NCBI RefSeq assembly: GCF_003576645.1
Contig: NC_044924.1
Coordinates: 27,788,556-27,852,555, forward strand
Direction of reading: 5' to 3'
Length of the DNA stretch: 64,000 bases
Source of the DNA: Ipomoea triloba
Taxonomy: Eukaryota; Streptophyta; Magnoliopsida; Solanales; Convolvulaceae
Notes under the pieces: generated by a model
Told to the model about the DNA's origin: nothing
The model's database searches: none
The model's input: only the letters and a program-made list of their open reading frames with translations
Shown: in pieces, positions 20,543 through 31,740 of the stretch
Position numbering within the stretch: the first letter of the stretch is position 1
Layout: every line of letters begins with the position of its first letter
Made by a program: the position numbers and the translations under genes

Positions 20543-21417
20543 TGTTATCGAATAAAAGATATAAGGTGGATGTCTAAGGAGAGAATTGAACCCAAGACTA
20601 CTTAGTGTTGAACCCAAGACTACTTGGTGCAAAAGAGGAGAGAGAATTGTTGAACCCAAGACTACTTGGTGCAAAAGAGGAGAGAGAATTGAACCCCCCA
20701 AGACTACTTGGTGCAAAAGAGGAGAGAGAATTGAACCCAAGACTACTTGGTGCAAAAGAGGAGTCTTACCAGCTAAGGTATGGGCGCGTGAGTGAGAGAA
20801 TTGAACCCAAGACTACTTGGTGCAAAAGAGGAGAGAGAATTGAACCCAAGACTACTTGGTGCAAAAGAGGAGTCTTACCAGCTAAGGTATGGGCGCGTGA
20901 GTGAGAGAATTGAACCCAAGACTACTTGGTGCAAAAGAGGAGAGAGAATTGAACCCAAGACTACTTGGTGCAAAAGAGGAGTCTTACCAGCTAAGGTATG
21001 GGCGCGTGAGTCTCAACATGCAATCAGTCCCCAAGTTCCAAAAAAAGGTGATGACTAATGCTGTTGGGATTTGAACACACATCTTCTAGTATAGACTAAG
21101 CTCTTTCAAAGATTGACACGCCAACTTAGCTAACTTGAACAATTGTTTTATTCTTGTATAAACTATATTTGTTTACTCCACATCCTGATGCTATATAAAC
21201 CTTCATCCCCTTCTACATTATATCCGGACATAGATGAATACAAGAGAAATGAATTTACATTATATCCGGACATAGATGAATACAAGAGAAATGAATTCTC
21301 TCTCTCCTTAGTACTGCTTCTGTTCTTACTATTACTATAATCACTATTATAGTTAGTATTATTATTATCAGTATATTAGTATTATAAATACTATAGTCTC
21401 GATCAAATTTCCCAACA
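20543..21417 (+). repeat. Copia 5' LTR
   Basis: Starts TGTTATCGAATAAAAG and ends CCCAACA. The middle (about 20578-21012) is an expanded tandem array: nine copies of a unit with 'aagactactt', three of them followed by 'tcttaccagctaaggtatgg'. The 3' LTR has one such unit but its own expansion of a different segment, so the LTRs differ in length (875 versus 707 bp). Just inside, 'cgttatcagcacgaat' is a possible primer-binding site. Confidence 0.9.
21040..21132 (-). promoter_or_regulatory. antisense tRNA-like Pol III box A/B arrangement in LTR
   Basis: On the minus strand: TAGCTAAGTTGG (exact box A consensus, 21121-21132), then GTGTTCAAATCCC (box B-like, 21066-21078), then a run of seven T (21040-21046). 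The same order is in the 3' LTR at 26568-26657, where box B reads GTGTTCGAATCCC. This could be a tRNA-derived relic or a live internal promoter; expression is not shown. Confidence 0.45.
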
Positions 21418-21819
21418 CGTTATCAGCACGAATTGCTCCGTCCATATTCAACACCTATATCCATCTTCGTCCGCTCTAGCCGTTGGAGTATAATATCGGA
21501 GATTTCAACCATACTCCGATGAGGTTTGCCTTATCATGTTTTAATATAATAAAATATTTGCATATGTATATATATTCATGTGAGTTATTGCATATGCATA
21601 ATTATTTTCTTACTTGTGATATTTTATGACTTAGTAGAATACTTGGATTTATTTATCCTGATTAAAATTTCGTGACTTTCATTTAGGGCTTTTAAACTAA
21701 ATTAGAATTTTTATATAATTCTGAAAAAAATATATAGTTAATGATGAATATAACTTTATTTATCATCATGTAGAAATCTAAGTACATCATCTATTTCCTG
21801 AGGCTCTAACTCAGGAATG
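21418..21819. other. Copia leader region
   Basis: Non-coding AT-rich leader between the 5' LTR and the embedded RKD-like gene. No gag frame is visible. Confidence 0.5.
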
Positions 21820-22626
21820 TCAGAAAATGGTAAAACCTATGACGAACTCGTAGGAAGAATGGAAGAAATTAAAATCTATCGAGTCCATATACATTCTCTT
21901 TTTGAAAATGTTAGTATTACACTTGACTCTGAGTTTATTTGTTGCCTCATCCAGCTTCAAGTTTGGATCTTGTAGCAACATTTTCTTCTTATCTTCCAGC
22001 CCCTTCATTATTCTTTTTACCTCGGCTTCCTCCTTGATCTCACCAAATTCCAACAAAACAAAACAATTTGTTATTTCTCCTTAAATGATATTGAATTCAG
22101 AAATAGACAGAGATTACCTGAACATTTTTATATAACCTTTCCAAAGTTAGGAATTTCCGTTGAGGCCAGCATGAAATTCCTAATTGCCTACATCTTCTCT
22201 TAAGAGTCGACTGCCCAATTCGTAGTTTATTTGCAGCTTGAGTTGTATTCAGATGAAAATATCTTGAAAGCTCTTCTAAACTTATTGATGAAGAATCACG
22301 ACGTGTTCTTTTCCTTTTTCTCCTAATAAATATATTCTTATTTCTGCTACATCTGCAGTAGTATTATTTTCATCTACAATTATGGTAGTACTTGGATCTA
22401 CAGCTTTTGCAGCTGTAATACCTGCATTAGAAAACTATCTGTTAGCATCACTCTTATATATTAAGATGTGAATTATTAAACCCTTACTGATAGTCTCGTT
22501 AACTTATGATGAACTACCTGTACACAAAAGAGGTTCGCTATCCCTTAATGGTGATAAATATACCTCATCCCAAAAGGAATGATTATCAAATGTAGAATAG
22601 TGAGATGAGGTTGAAGAACTTGCCAT
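21820..22626 (-). CDS. RKD-like RWP-RK transcription factor gene inside Copia (4 putative exons, possibly pseudogene)
   Basis: Minus-strand gene model. Exon 1 starts at ATG 22626 (MASSSTSSHYSTFDNHSFWDE) and ends at a GT donor at 22517. Exon 2 follows an acceptor 'atgcag' at 22422. The RWP-RK exon (to 22118, donor 'caggtaatc') reads SLEELSRYFHLNTTQAANKL, then STLKRRCRQLGISCWPQRK. The last exon (to TAA/TGA near 21820) reads EEAEVKRIMKGLEDKKKMLL, then DPNLKLDEATNKLRVKC, matching the RKD C-terminal helix. RKD proteins are DNA-binding regulators of egg-cell and embryo identity. Oddities: the signature RWPxRK is CWPQRK (Arg to Cys); exon 2 and the RWP-RK exon are out of frame in the simplest model; the acceptor before the last exon lacks a clear AG. 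A TATA-like 'tataaattt' lies upstream near 22719. Domain assignment is secure; function is not. Confidence 0.75.
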
Positions 22627-23320
22627 TTTGAAAAATGAAAACGGTTTAAGGTCTGAAATGAGGAAAGTTTAGAAATGAACAGAAGTGTAGTAAACTGAAA
22701 GGCAAAGCTGAAGGTTTAAATTTATATTGAATGTCAATCAATTTGAATAGATGAAGCAATATTGTCAAAGACGATTACGATTTCCAGTAAATTCGTCAAA
22801 AAGTAAACAGTATATGGTCGGGATACTGTTCATAATAACGACGTATTGCGGTTGAAAATCTTGATTTGTTATCTTGGTGTTATATACATCTGTGTTATAC
22901 CAAATTGTCTATTTGATCTTATTTCTCTATGGCATGATGAGAATATGATCTATATCTAATCATCCAATTGATGATTAAATTTTGAGAGCATGAAGTATTA
23001 TGGCTCGCATATTAGATATCACCATTTCATATATTATATGGTGAGTGCCATGAATATTATGTGATAATTGTTTCTATGTCACAACTTGCTCTCTTATGGG
23101 GCTATTTGGCATAATAAATATTTATTGTATGCCATCAAATTTATCCCATATAAGTGAGTCATTTTGATGTGCTATCATATCATATCATGGGATACTATAG
23201 ACAACTATGCTCATATTTGGTACATGCTATTTCCAAATATCATATGGAGAAAATTGAATATGATTCATGATATTTGATGTGATATATGATTTTTATGTGA
23301 TATATGCTTGAAAGAAGCAA
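22627..23320. other. Copia interior between RKD-like gene and pol remnants
   Basis: Contains the presumed promoter of the minus-strand RKD-like gene (22627-22760) and then degenerate sequence rich in 'atatcat' and 'gatatatg'. Gag is not recognisable. Confidence 0.45.
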
Positions 23321-25990
23321 ATGAATATATCATCACTCTTGATTGGACCCATGATAAATGAGGAGTTTATCACTACAATATATGATAGTGCAAAAATGAT
23401 TAAAGGCTCCGGAAGAGCCAATATATTATTGCCTAGAGGAACAAAATTGATGATTGATAATGCATTGTTTTCTCCAAAGTCTCACATAAACCTACTAAGT
23501 TTCAAGGATATTCGAAATAACGAATATCATGTGGAGACTATAAAAGAAGGAAATGAAGAATTCCTCCAGATTACAAAGGCAATATTGGGAATGAAATATG
23601 CGATGGAAAATTTCCATGCTCTTCCCTCTGGATTATATTGCACAAGAATAAGTGCTATTGAAGCCAATCTTATCGTAAACGAAAGGTTTACTGATTCAAA
23701 TGATTTTAAGATTTGGCATGATCGATTGATAAAAACAATCGAGAATACAAATGGCCATACCTTGAGGAAACAGAAAATATTTCGAGGAGATGATGAATTC
23801 TCCCGTTCTGCATGTTCCCAAGGGAAATTGATTATAAGGCCATTACCAACCAAAGTTGGTATTGAATCACCTATATAATTTATGAAGATCATTTCACGGC
23901 ATTAGGGGGAGATATGAACCCCTAATTATTTTGAAAATTTGAATGCCGAGAAATTTTATGATATGAAAGGATCTTCAAGGTGATATATGTGGACCTATAC
24001 ATCCACATTATGGACCATTTAAATACCTTATGATGCGACAACTAGATGGTCGCATGTATTTAAATGCTTTATGGTCCTAATTGATGCGACAATTAGATGG
24101 TCGCATGTATGTTTATCTCGTAATATGAAATTTGCGAGATTGCTTGCTCAGATAATAAAGTTGCAAGCAAATTTTCCTGACCATCCAATTGAATTAATCC
24201 GGATGGATAATGCTGGAAAATTTACATCCCAAGCTTTTGATAATATCACTTGGGATTGCCTGAACTGAAGGTTCGGTAGATTATTAATTCTTGCCAAAAT
24301 AGATATCTATTGATATATCTATTAATGATGTCTACAAGAGACATTCGTCTAAAAGACGATATACCAGTGGTGCACCAAATAATTATAATACTGGGATGCG
24401 GAACGACCAGATTTGAATGTTGATGAGAAATGTCCATCATCTGGTTGATTTTGAACTTGCCATGAACATTATGAAAACGGGAGAAAGTTATGAAAATGTT
24501 GTCGACAACACAATTGCCTTTATAATTGCTCAATCTAGATCCAGAGTCAGGCACGTGAAGTGCCCTGATTATTTGATATATAAAATGAGCAATTAAGGCA
24601 TAGCTCAACTCGCTATTGTATTCTCTATATTATGTGTACACACCATTGAATAGGTGTTGGTACAAAAGAGAATAATGATATGATATAAAGCGAAGCTTAG
24701 AGCTCATGGGTTTACAAGAAACCCATTACTGATATGATATACTCTCCCATAATGAATGGCAATAAGTTTCGCTGATTAATATCAAATTGGCAGTTGATAA
24801 AAGTCATGACCGCATATTGATGGGTCATTACACAATATACGATGAATGTCATGACCGCATATTAATGGGTCATTGGACAATATATTTGAGAAATTCGTGA
24901 TGGATTTGAAAATTCTCAAAATAAGAGAATGCGAAAATCGCAATATGGTCTATATATGACCTGATGACTGATTGAGTATTTTTCCTCTTGAAGAAGGAAT
25001 ATGAATGTGTCATTATGTACTCTTTAAAAGAGTTGTGAATGGAGTTATTATCCTCGTGAAGAAAGAATAATATGTACCATTACGTGCTCAAATAAAGAGT
25101 TACTAATGAACTTATTGATGCTCTCAGTCAATATTGATGATATGAACATCAATGAAATACATAAAGAGCTTGATAATGTCAGCTCATGGGGATTTTGAAA
25201 TAAAAGCTTGTAAAAGCTAAATATTATCTCGACCTGAAGATCGAGTATTTCCTTGAAAGGAATTCATACACCAGTTAGCCAATATATATGATTTTGATTG
25301 GCTACTTAGACAAGCCAATATATGATGGGCTACTTGGGTACTGGCTATTATTATTTGATCCCCATGATGCCAAGTCCCAAAACTGGTTGTATTATATTTT
25401 CCCACATTGTCTTATAAAAAGACAATAAAGATGATGTTGCACCAATGATTGATAAATGGGTATATTATGAATAATTCTGACTAGACATAATGGTGTCTGC
25501 ATTATACCCACGTGAACTCCAGAAGAGGCACGAGATTATTATAAAGTATACTCACCCTAGTGACAATTGAACATACTTGTTCACAAAATCCCTCTCTTTT
25601 GAAAACTTAACATATGGGATTTGAGGGATGTCACTTTCAGGGGGAGTATTATCTTACTTATATATTATGCCCTCAAGTTTATGTTAGGGTTATGGTTGCA
25701 CTCTTTTCCCTTAGCTAAGTTTTTTTCCCATTGGGTTTTCTTATTAGCTTAAGGTTTTTAATGAGGCAACCGGTGCAACACATAATCAGATATATATCAT
25801 GTACTCTTTTCCTTGACTAATTTTTTTCCACAGGATTTTTCTAGCGAGGTTTTAATGAGGCATGAGTATGATCAGATGATGGCCAATGGGGAACGCTATT
25901 AATCAGTATGGCATCATCTCAAATCTTCAAAAGAAAGGTGAAATGAACAGATTCGTTCAAGAGAGAATCTAGCAGACATATTCACCAAGG
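23321..25990 (+). pseudogene. Copia pol remnants (PR, INT, RT, RNase H)
   Basis: 23321-23878 covers the end of protease and the pre-integrase domain (SHINLLSFKDI, FKIWHDRL, with the following GHPG motif deleted). Integrase pieces follow: GDICGPIHP (about 23975-24005) and IRMDNAGKFTSQAF (about 24200-24240) with two of the DDE acidic residues. RT is reduced to short islands including IDDMNI (about 25125-25145). The RNase H relic shows DPHDAKSQ near 25360. The chain ends LADIFTK and YLKDLQVMSLSRG. Many stops and frameshifts, and a ~70-bp local duplication near 24010-24110. Confidence 0.85.
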
Positions 25991-26193
25991 TATGATCCAC
26001 GACAACATTCAAGAAATCAGTTCGTGGAATTGATATACGATATCTTAAAGATCTTCAAGTGATGTCCTTATCAAGGGGAGCATATACTGTACTCTTTTTC
26101 CCTTAACCAAAGTTTTTATCCCACTGGATTTTTCTTTGGTAAGGTTTTTAACGAGGCAATATGATGTTCTTCCTTTGGACATCCAAGGGGGAG

Positions 26194-26900
26194 TGTTATG
26201 GAATAAAAGATATAAGGTGGATGTCTAAGGAGAGAATTGAACCCAAGACTACTTGATGCAAAAAAGGAGTCTTACCAACTAAGGTATGGGTGCTATTGTA
26301 ATTGTTTATGTACAGTAAAGTATTAGACTCAAAGTCTCAACATGCAATCAGTCCTCAAGTTGGCGCTATTGTCATTGTTTATGTAGTAAAGTATTAGACT
26401 CAAAGTCTCAACATGCAATCAGTCCTCAAGTTCCAAAAAGGTGATGCAATCAGTCCTCAAGTTCCAAAAAGGTGATGTAATCAGTCCTCAAGTTGGCGCT
26501 ATTGTCATTGTTTATGTAGTAAAGTATTAGACTCAAAGTCAGGTGATGCAATCAGTCCTCAAGTTCCAAAAAGGTGATGACTAATGCTGTGGGATTCGAA
26601 CACGTGTCTTCTGGTATAAATTAAGCTCTTTCAAAGATTGACACACCAACTTAGCTAGCTTGAACAATTGTTTTATTCTTGTATAAACTATATTTGTTTA
26701 CTCCACATCCTGATGCTATATAAACCCACATCCCCTTGTACATTATATCCGGACATAGATGAATACAAGAGAAATGAATTCTCTCTCTCCTTAGTACTGC
26801 TTCTGTTCTTACTATTACTATAATCACTATTATAGTTAGTATTATTATTATCAGTATATTAGTATTATAAATACTATAGTCCCGATCAAATTTCACAACA
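26194..26900 (+). repeat. Copia 3' LTR
   Basis: TGTTATGGAATAAAAG...CACAACA. Contains three copies of a segment with 'attgtttatgtagtaaagta' and repeated 'caatcagtcctcaagttcc', an expansion not shared with the 5' LTR. The antisense box A is at 26646-26657, box B at 26591-26603 and a T5 run at 26568-26572. Confidence 0.9.
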
Positions 26901-26911
26901 GTTACAGTTTT

Positions 26912-26913
<2 letters not shown>

Positions 26914-26952
<39 letters not shown>
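26914..26952. repeat. poly(T) tract (39 T)
   Basis: Uninterrupted T run just beyond the Copia 3' target-site duplication, followed by T-rich sequence to about 27010. It may be the poly(A) tail of an older minus-strand retroposon. Confidence 0.9.
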
Positions 26953-26954
<2 letters not shown>

Positions 26955-27010
26955 GTCAGAATCAACAGCTTTTTGTTTTTGCTTTTTTTTTTTCTTTTTC
27001 TCTTTCCCTC

Positions 27011-27312
27011 CTCTCTCTTCTATGTGTAACCTAAAAAACCACAAAAACGTAATAAGTAATAACTTAATATATAATAACTAAATTAAACTAATAATACGGA
27101 GTAACTAATAACTTAATAAGTAATAACTATTAACTTATTAAGTATTTAAGTATTAACTATTTAACTATTAAAGCATAAAGAGTTCAAATATAAAACACTT
27201 TACAATTATTAACTTTAAAATATTTTTAAAATTTTTTTAAAAAAAAATTGGGCACCTAGACGCTAGATGCCTATTGATTTTTTTAATCTTGCTTCTTACA
27301 CTACAATACTAC
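27011..27312. other. no gene; fragment of CCTAGGCG repeat
   Basis: AT-rich, with 'gcacctagacgctagatgcc' at about 27250-27270 resembling the GC-rich family at 613 and 19800. Confidence 0.4.
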
Positions 27313-28165
27313 GGCTCTGTTTGGCAGAGCTTATTTAGGAGCTTATAGCTTATTTTAAGCTACTAATAAGCTATAAGCTCTGTTTGGTAATGTTCCTAAA
27401 ATAAGCTAGTAGCTTAAAATAAGAGCTTATTTTTGAACGTTACTTTAGGTAGCGTTTCAAAATAAACTAGTAGCTTCCTAATTTTTTTTTTCCATTTTAA
27501 CCTTATTATTTTAAATAAATGACATCCTTTATCCTAGGGACTTTGAAACTCCAATAACGCACCCTCACCGGACTCATGAACACAGATAAACCCAGTCACG
27601 CCTAAAAAAAAAACATTGGCTAAAGATAAGGAATTAGACGCAATTCTTACCTGTGGCTTCTACAAATTTCCAGACCGGAGCTCGTTGTCACGTAATTAAG
27701 AATTTGACATCCAAAGAATGACAATGCAAAATCAAGAACCCTTGGCTTCAATTTGCATGCACTATTATTTATTGAGATTACATACCGTCCGGTGAATTTC
27801 AAAATTCAAGTAGTAATATCTCCATCAACAAAAGTTTAAGTCAGACAAACCTCTATGAAGATAAAGGAGATTCACAACAATATTGCTACTTTATTATGGG
27901 ATGCTATATCATGATTTGCTAATAATTTTATTTTCAAATGTTAAATTTTAATATGTAAACAAACCAATTTAAATTTTATAAAGATGTCCTTTTTAGTTCT
28001 TTTACATTTATCAGCTTATCAAAAAGCTAATTTTACCAAACACTTTTAAGCATAAACAACTAGTTTAACAGCTCTTCAGTTTCAACTCCTAGCTTATACC
28101 TTTTCAGCTTTCAGCTACTTTTCAGCTTTTAGCTACCTCTTCAGCTAGGTTTGCCAAACATAGCC
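27313..28165. mobile_element. PIF/Harbinger (Tourist)-like MITE
   Basis: Ends GGCTCTGTTTGGCA and TGCCAAACATAGCC (inverted, one mismatch), flanked by a 3-bp direct repeat 'tac' (27310-27312, 28166-28168). The 853-bp interior has 'agctta' and 'tcagct' words in opposite orientations near the two ends and no coding capacity. The copy 2 sequence at about 51820 ('caatactacatcg') shows the uninterrupted target. Confidence 0.75.
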
Positions 28166-28168
28166 TAC

Positions 28169-29049
28169 ATCTAGTAAGTCTGAATGCCTAGTGATCTTTT
28201 CAACCTTGCTTCTTACATTACAATACTACATCTTGTAAGTCTAAAACAGGAAGATTCTCCATAGTAAAAAATTTCAACTTATAATGGTTTTCATAAATTT
28301 AAAATCTATACAATTCAATACTTCAATTGGAAGGTTTGAAATATTATACTAGTTTCCATCACATGTATTATTTCAAGTAAAAAAAATGTTATTGATTATT
28401 AGACTAAGTTAATTTTTTCACCAAATTAAACATTTTTATCCTGCCACGGGTGAAACTCAATCTTTAATGTTTTTTTTTATTATTTAATTTTACCCCTATG
28501 ACAAACTGAGTTGTCCATGCTTAATAAAATACAGAGTACACATTAGTTAGATAATTACACAATTACAATATGACTAAAATAATGAATGGTTGTTGCTGTC
28601 ATTGGCTAAGCCAAGGCCTCCTACACTGGACAAACTTTTGTTCAATCGCTGTTGCAGTCTTGCCATATAGTCCTATCAATTAAGTTTTTGTTTTCGTAAT
28701 TTTAAGTATAAATTGTATTTTTCAAATTGATTATTCATAAATAATTTTTGTTTAATTGATTTGAATCATTTAATGATTAATTTAGGTGAAATCCCTAACT
28801 ATGGTTAAGATAGCTTGTATTAATTATTCAATATTTATTTTTGTTCCCAACTCTCAATACTACCAATGGTATGAATAATTAGATTATACATACCTATCTA
28901 TCTTCTTCTTTTTTTTTTTTTAATATATACACTACTTCGCGAAGAATATGACTAAACTATTAAATGAAAAAAAATTCAACATACTATTTTCAAAAAATAA
29001 AATTCAAAATACTCCACATATATTTTCAAAGATCATCCTCATTGTCAAT
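28169..29049. other. block flank, no gene
   Basis: 28190-28440 matches copy 2 at 51810-52030 (end of the recognisable duplication). Nothing else is identified. Confidence 0.55.
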
Positions 29050-29546
29050 TATCATTTAATTAGATTGAAGGGCTTCTGGCTTCTCGGGCAACATGGATGT
29101 TGCGTGCATTGCCGGAAGAAATGGAAGCTACTGCCATTGTCAAAAGCATGCGTTGGGCTTGGGAGAAGGGGATTCGGGATATCGAGATCCAGTCGGATGC
29201 AAAACGGATCTTGGAATGGATTCAAGCCAACACTATGTTTTGGGGTCCCATTAGGAGCACTGTTGAGGATATCAAATGGTGGTTTCGCAAAGACCGGAAT
29301 ATTGCTCTTCGACTGGTGTATAGAAAACAAAACATGGTCGCTGACGCTCTTGCTAACCTTGGAACCCTCCAACAAGGGAATTGGGAAACTTCCTCTTCTA
29401 ACCCAATGATCAGCGAAAGGGCCTACCTTCATGATTTGGCCCGAGTCACCTGCGCTCGGAGAATTAGGGAGACTAGCTAGGCGTATTGAGCTCCCTCGGG
29501 TATCCCCCGTCCCCCTGATCGAAAAAAAAATATCATTTAATTAGAT
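29050..29546 (+). mobile_element. 5'-truncated LINE fragment with target-site duplication
   Basis: A 465-bp insertion (29066-29530) ends in a short poly(A) and is flanked by the exact 16-bp repeat 'tatcatttaattagat' (29050-29065, 29531-29546). It contains only the end of an RNase H domain: MEATAIVKSMRWAWEKG, then IEIQSDAKRILEWIQ, then QNMVADALANLG, with the AE, SD and AD positions of the fold; the first catalytic Asp lies upstream of the truncation. The frame 29097-29480 is open, but this is a dead-on-arrival LINE copy, not a gene. It is not the same subfamily as the LINE at 12580, judging by the different RNase H sequence. Confidence 0.9.
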
Positions 29547-30074
29547 AAAATCATAGGGTCTGAGGGTGTTCATTTAAACAAGTTAGCTAGCTAAGAGTAA
29601 ATGCAATGCAGGGACTATTAGAGTGTGACTGGAGTAGCTTCTTCTTTATATATTGTTCATATTCACCGTCTTCATGTCTTATTGCTTATTCCTTATATAT
29701 GTGAAGATGACAACATTGATATATATCTATACAGAAAATATATCTTCTATACAAATGAATTAAGAAAAGCAATTTATTTCTATAATTGAGTTGCTCGAGA
29801 ACGGGCAAATTTGTCCAATTTATAGAAATCCTAAACACGGATATATAAAATCTCTAAAGTTTCAGCTGGATGCATACATCTACGCATTGACTATTAATTG
29901 GACAATTATTTGCTCAAATTCTAGCAAAGATAACATCAGAAAACATAATCGATCCAACTCATTTTCTTCAATTGTACTAAATAATATTCGATGTTATAAT
30001 TTATATAATTATATATCGATCCAAATATTTTTAAAATATTATAACAAATTCATTGCATGCATCGTAAGAGATAA

Positions 30075-30122
<48 letters not shown>

Positions 30123-30600
30123 GGTAAGAATGAGTTTTCCAAAAAAAAAAAAAGGTAAGAATGAACCAACTCCAAAAGTGCCAACTTCATTGCTCAAGTC
30201 TGAAGAAAAAAAATTTGTTAACTTACATATTGAAATTAAGAAGGTAAAACAATTGCCAAAATCTTGTGGTCTAGTGGCATCCGGTGTCCCGGTTAACACT
30301 CCCACATGGATGATGGGAGTAGGTTTGAGCCTCAGTAGGTTGAGAAAGTAGCTGAACAGATACTACATTGTAACAGAGTTAGTAGTGCTAAAAAAAAAAA
30401 GGTAAAATAATTAAGATTTTAAAAAGTTATAAATTTTATTTTTTTTCAAATCTTTTAAGTCCATCTATATTTAGAAAACTCTTACTGGTACTGAATGCTA
30501 ATTTAAATGCAACTGTAGGTATATGGAAAGAAATTTGGCTTTGGGTCAAGGAAACACGTAACAAGGAACAAAAACAAGTGGTTCAGAACATATAAACAAA
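29547..30600. other. intergenic with (AT)n tract; start of SAUR unit D
   Basis: An (AT) microsatellite lies at 30076-30119. From about 30120 the sequence matches the upstream flank of the tRNA-Glu genes at 7819 and 43213 ('aaggtaagaatgaaccaact'). The open frame 29791-30351 spans the microsatellite and is not credible as a gene. Confidence 0.6.
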
Positions 30601-30658
30601 TCCGTTGTAGTCTAGTTGGTTAGGATACTCGACCCGGGTTCGATTCCCAGTAATGAAA
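30601..30658 (+). pseudogene. tRNA-Glu pseudogene lacking the anticodon arm
   Basis: Matches tRNA-Glu from TCCGTTG through the D-arm and 'ggatactcg', then jumps to 'acccgggttcgattccc'; the 15 bases holding the anticodon loop are missing. The 3' acceptor strand has decayed (AACGGA to AATGAA) and no longer pairs. Confidence 0.92.
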
Positions 30659-31267
30659 TTGTTTTTCATGTTATCTGCGCCTTTGGCGCATGGTCCACTC
30701 CGTAGCTCAACATGCATATGATATGAAAACGATCTTTTTAAAGTGCTTAGGCCAAGACAATTGGCAATTTCATGTGCTGCCTATTAACTTCAACCAGAGA
30801 CATAGAAATGAGGAATCACATGAGGTAAGCTATTTCTTTGATTCAAACAAATTGATTAATCTATTTTGTAGGCGAATATCATCACATGAGTTAAGCTATT
30901 TCTTTGATTCAAGAAAATTGATTAATCTATTTTGTAGGCGAATACCATCACATGAGTTAAGCTATTTCTTTGTTTCAAACAAATTGATTAATCTATTTTG
31001 TAGGCGAATACCATCACATGAGTTAAGCTATTTCTTTGATTCAAACAAATTGATTAATCTATTTTGTAGGCGAATACCATTAACTTACTGCTCTCTATCC
31101 TCATATTCCATTTGAAAGGCTTTCATGTATTGACAGTAGTGGTTAAGCCATCCCCATCTGTTCAATTTCATTGAAACATGTGGGGGAATGATGACCTCAT
31201 TCTTTATGATTTTTGAAAAACAAATTAAACTGTTTGGTAATGTCTATTATGTATCTAGCTAGCTGGC
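30659..31267. pseudogene. SAUR unit D remnant (promoters only)
   Basis: Contains the minus-SAUR promoter half ('gatctttttaaagtgcttagg') and the plus-SAUR distal promoter ('cttactgctctctatcctca', 'atctagctagctggc'), then breaks at about 31267 where the TATA box and coding region should follow. Both genes are gone. Between the halves is a 66-bp unit repeated four times (30816-31079). Confidence 0.65.
30816..31079. repeat. 66-bp tandem repeat x4
   Basis: Units at 30816, 30882, 30948 and 31014, each starting 'tcacatgag(g/t)taagc' and ending 'gtaggcgaata'. Because 66 is a multiple of three, one frame stays open and gives a repeated 22-residue peptide; I regard that as a by-product. The single-copy equivalents are at about 8160-8210 and 44150-44190. 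Confidence 0.95.
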
Positions 31268-31740
31268 AGCTATCAGTTGTTGTGCAGACGGAAGTCGGAT
31301 ATATTAGAATTGCAACTGATAATTTGAGAAAATAACAATGAAGGAGACCCTGATTTTACATGAAAAATTCTTAATTTTTAGGCACGGGCTCGGTTGTGGT
31401 CATGTCCATGCCCGTGCCTACCATGCTTTGTTTGTATTTAATCTCGTTTTCAGTCATTTTTATTCAGTTTTGATCCATACTTGAACCTTAGTTGCTCTCA
31501 TCCATTTCTTTTCATATTTTTACATTAGATTAAGCTTAGATTTAATTAACCATCTAACATTTCCTTTAAAAAAAAAAACCATCTAACATTTTGAAAGCTT
31601 TTAATCTTAGATTTCAAGTTTGGATTCCAACATTTTACATTCCATTTTACAGAGTAATAGATAAGCTGCTACTTCTTTCTATCTCTTTCATTTATGTTAT
31701 TCATGGTTTATACTTATGTTTTTGCAATGTTTAGGCTTAA
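31268..31740. other. intergenic, no gene
   Basis: One perfect 10-bp inverted repeat (aggcacgggc 31380-31389 / gcccgtgcct 31410-31419) forms a GC-rich hairpin in otherwise AT-rich DNA. Nothing else is identified. Confidence 0.5.

Larger units (their letters stand above)
20543..26900 (+). mobile_element. Ty1/Copia LTR retrotransposon carrying an RKD-like gene
   Basis: A 6.36-kb element with 5' LTR 20543-21417 and 3' LTR 26194-26900, both TG...CA, flanked by a perfect 5-bp target-site duplication 'gttac' (20538-20542 and 26901-26905). Polyprotein traces run in Copia order: protease/pre-integrase (23321 on), integrase, reverse transcriptase and RNase H, ending with LADIFTK (about 25969-25989). 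The polypurine tract 'aagggggag' abuts the 3' LTR. I see no gag; its place is taken by a minus-strand RWP-RK gene (21820-22626). The frames are broken throughout, so mobilisation would need helper proteins. Confidence 0.93.

Noticed and set aside
20578..21058. Tandem array resembling a CRISPR or a repetitive protein gene
   Set aside because: Repeats are contiguous, without unique spacers, and sit in a retrotransposon LTR of a plant genome; open frames over it are by-products.
29052..29432. Minus-strand open frame of 126 codons
   Set aside because: Antisense to the LINE RNase H fragment, which has family motifs on the plus strand.
29791..30351. 186-codon plus-strand open frame
   Set aside because: It runs through an (AT)n microsatellite and a poly(A) stretch, starts without ATG, and shows no family features.
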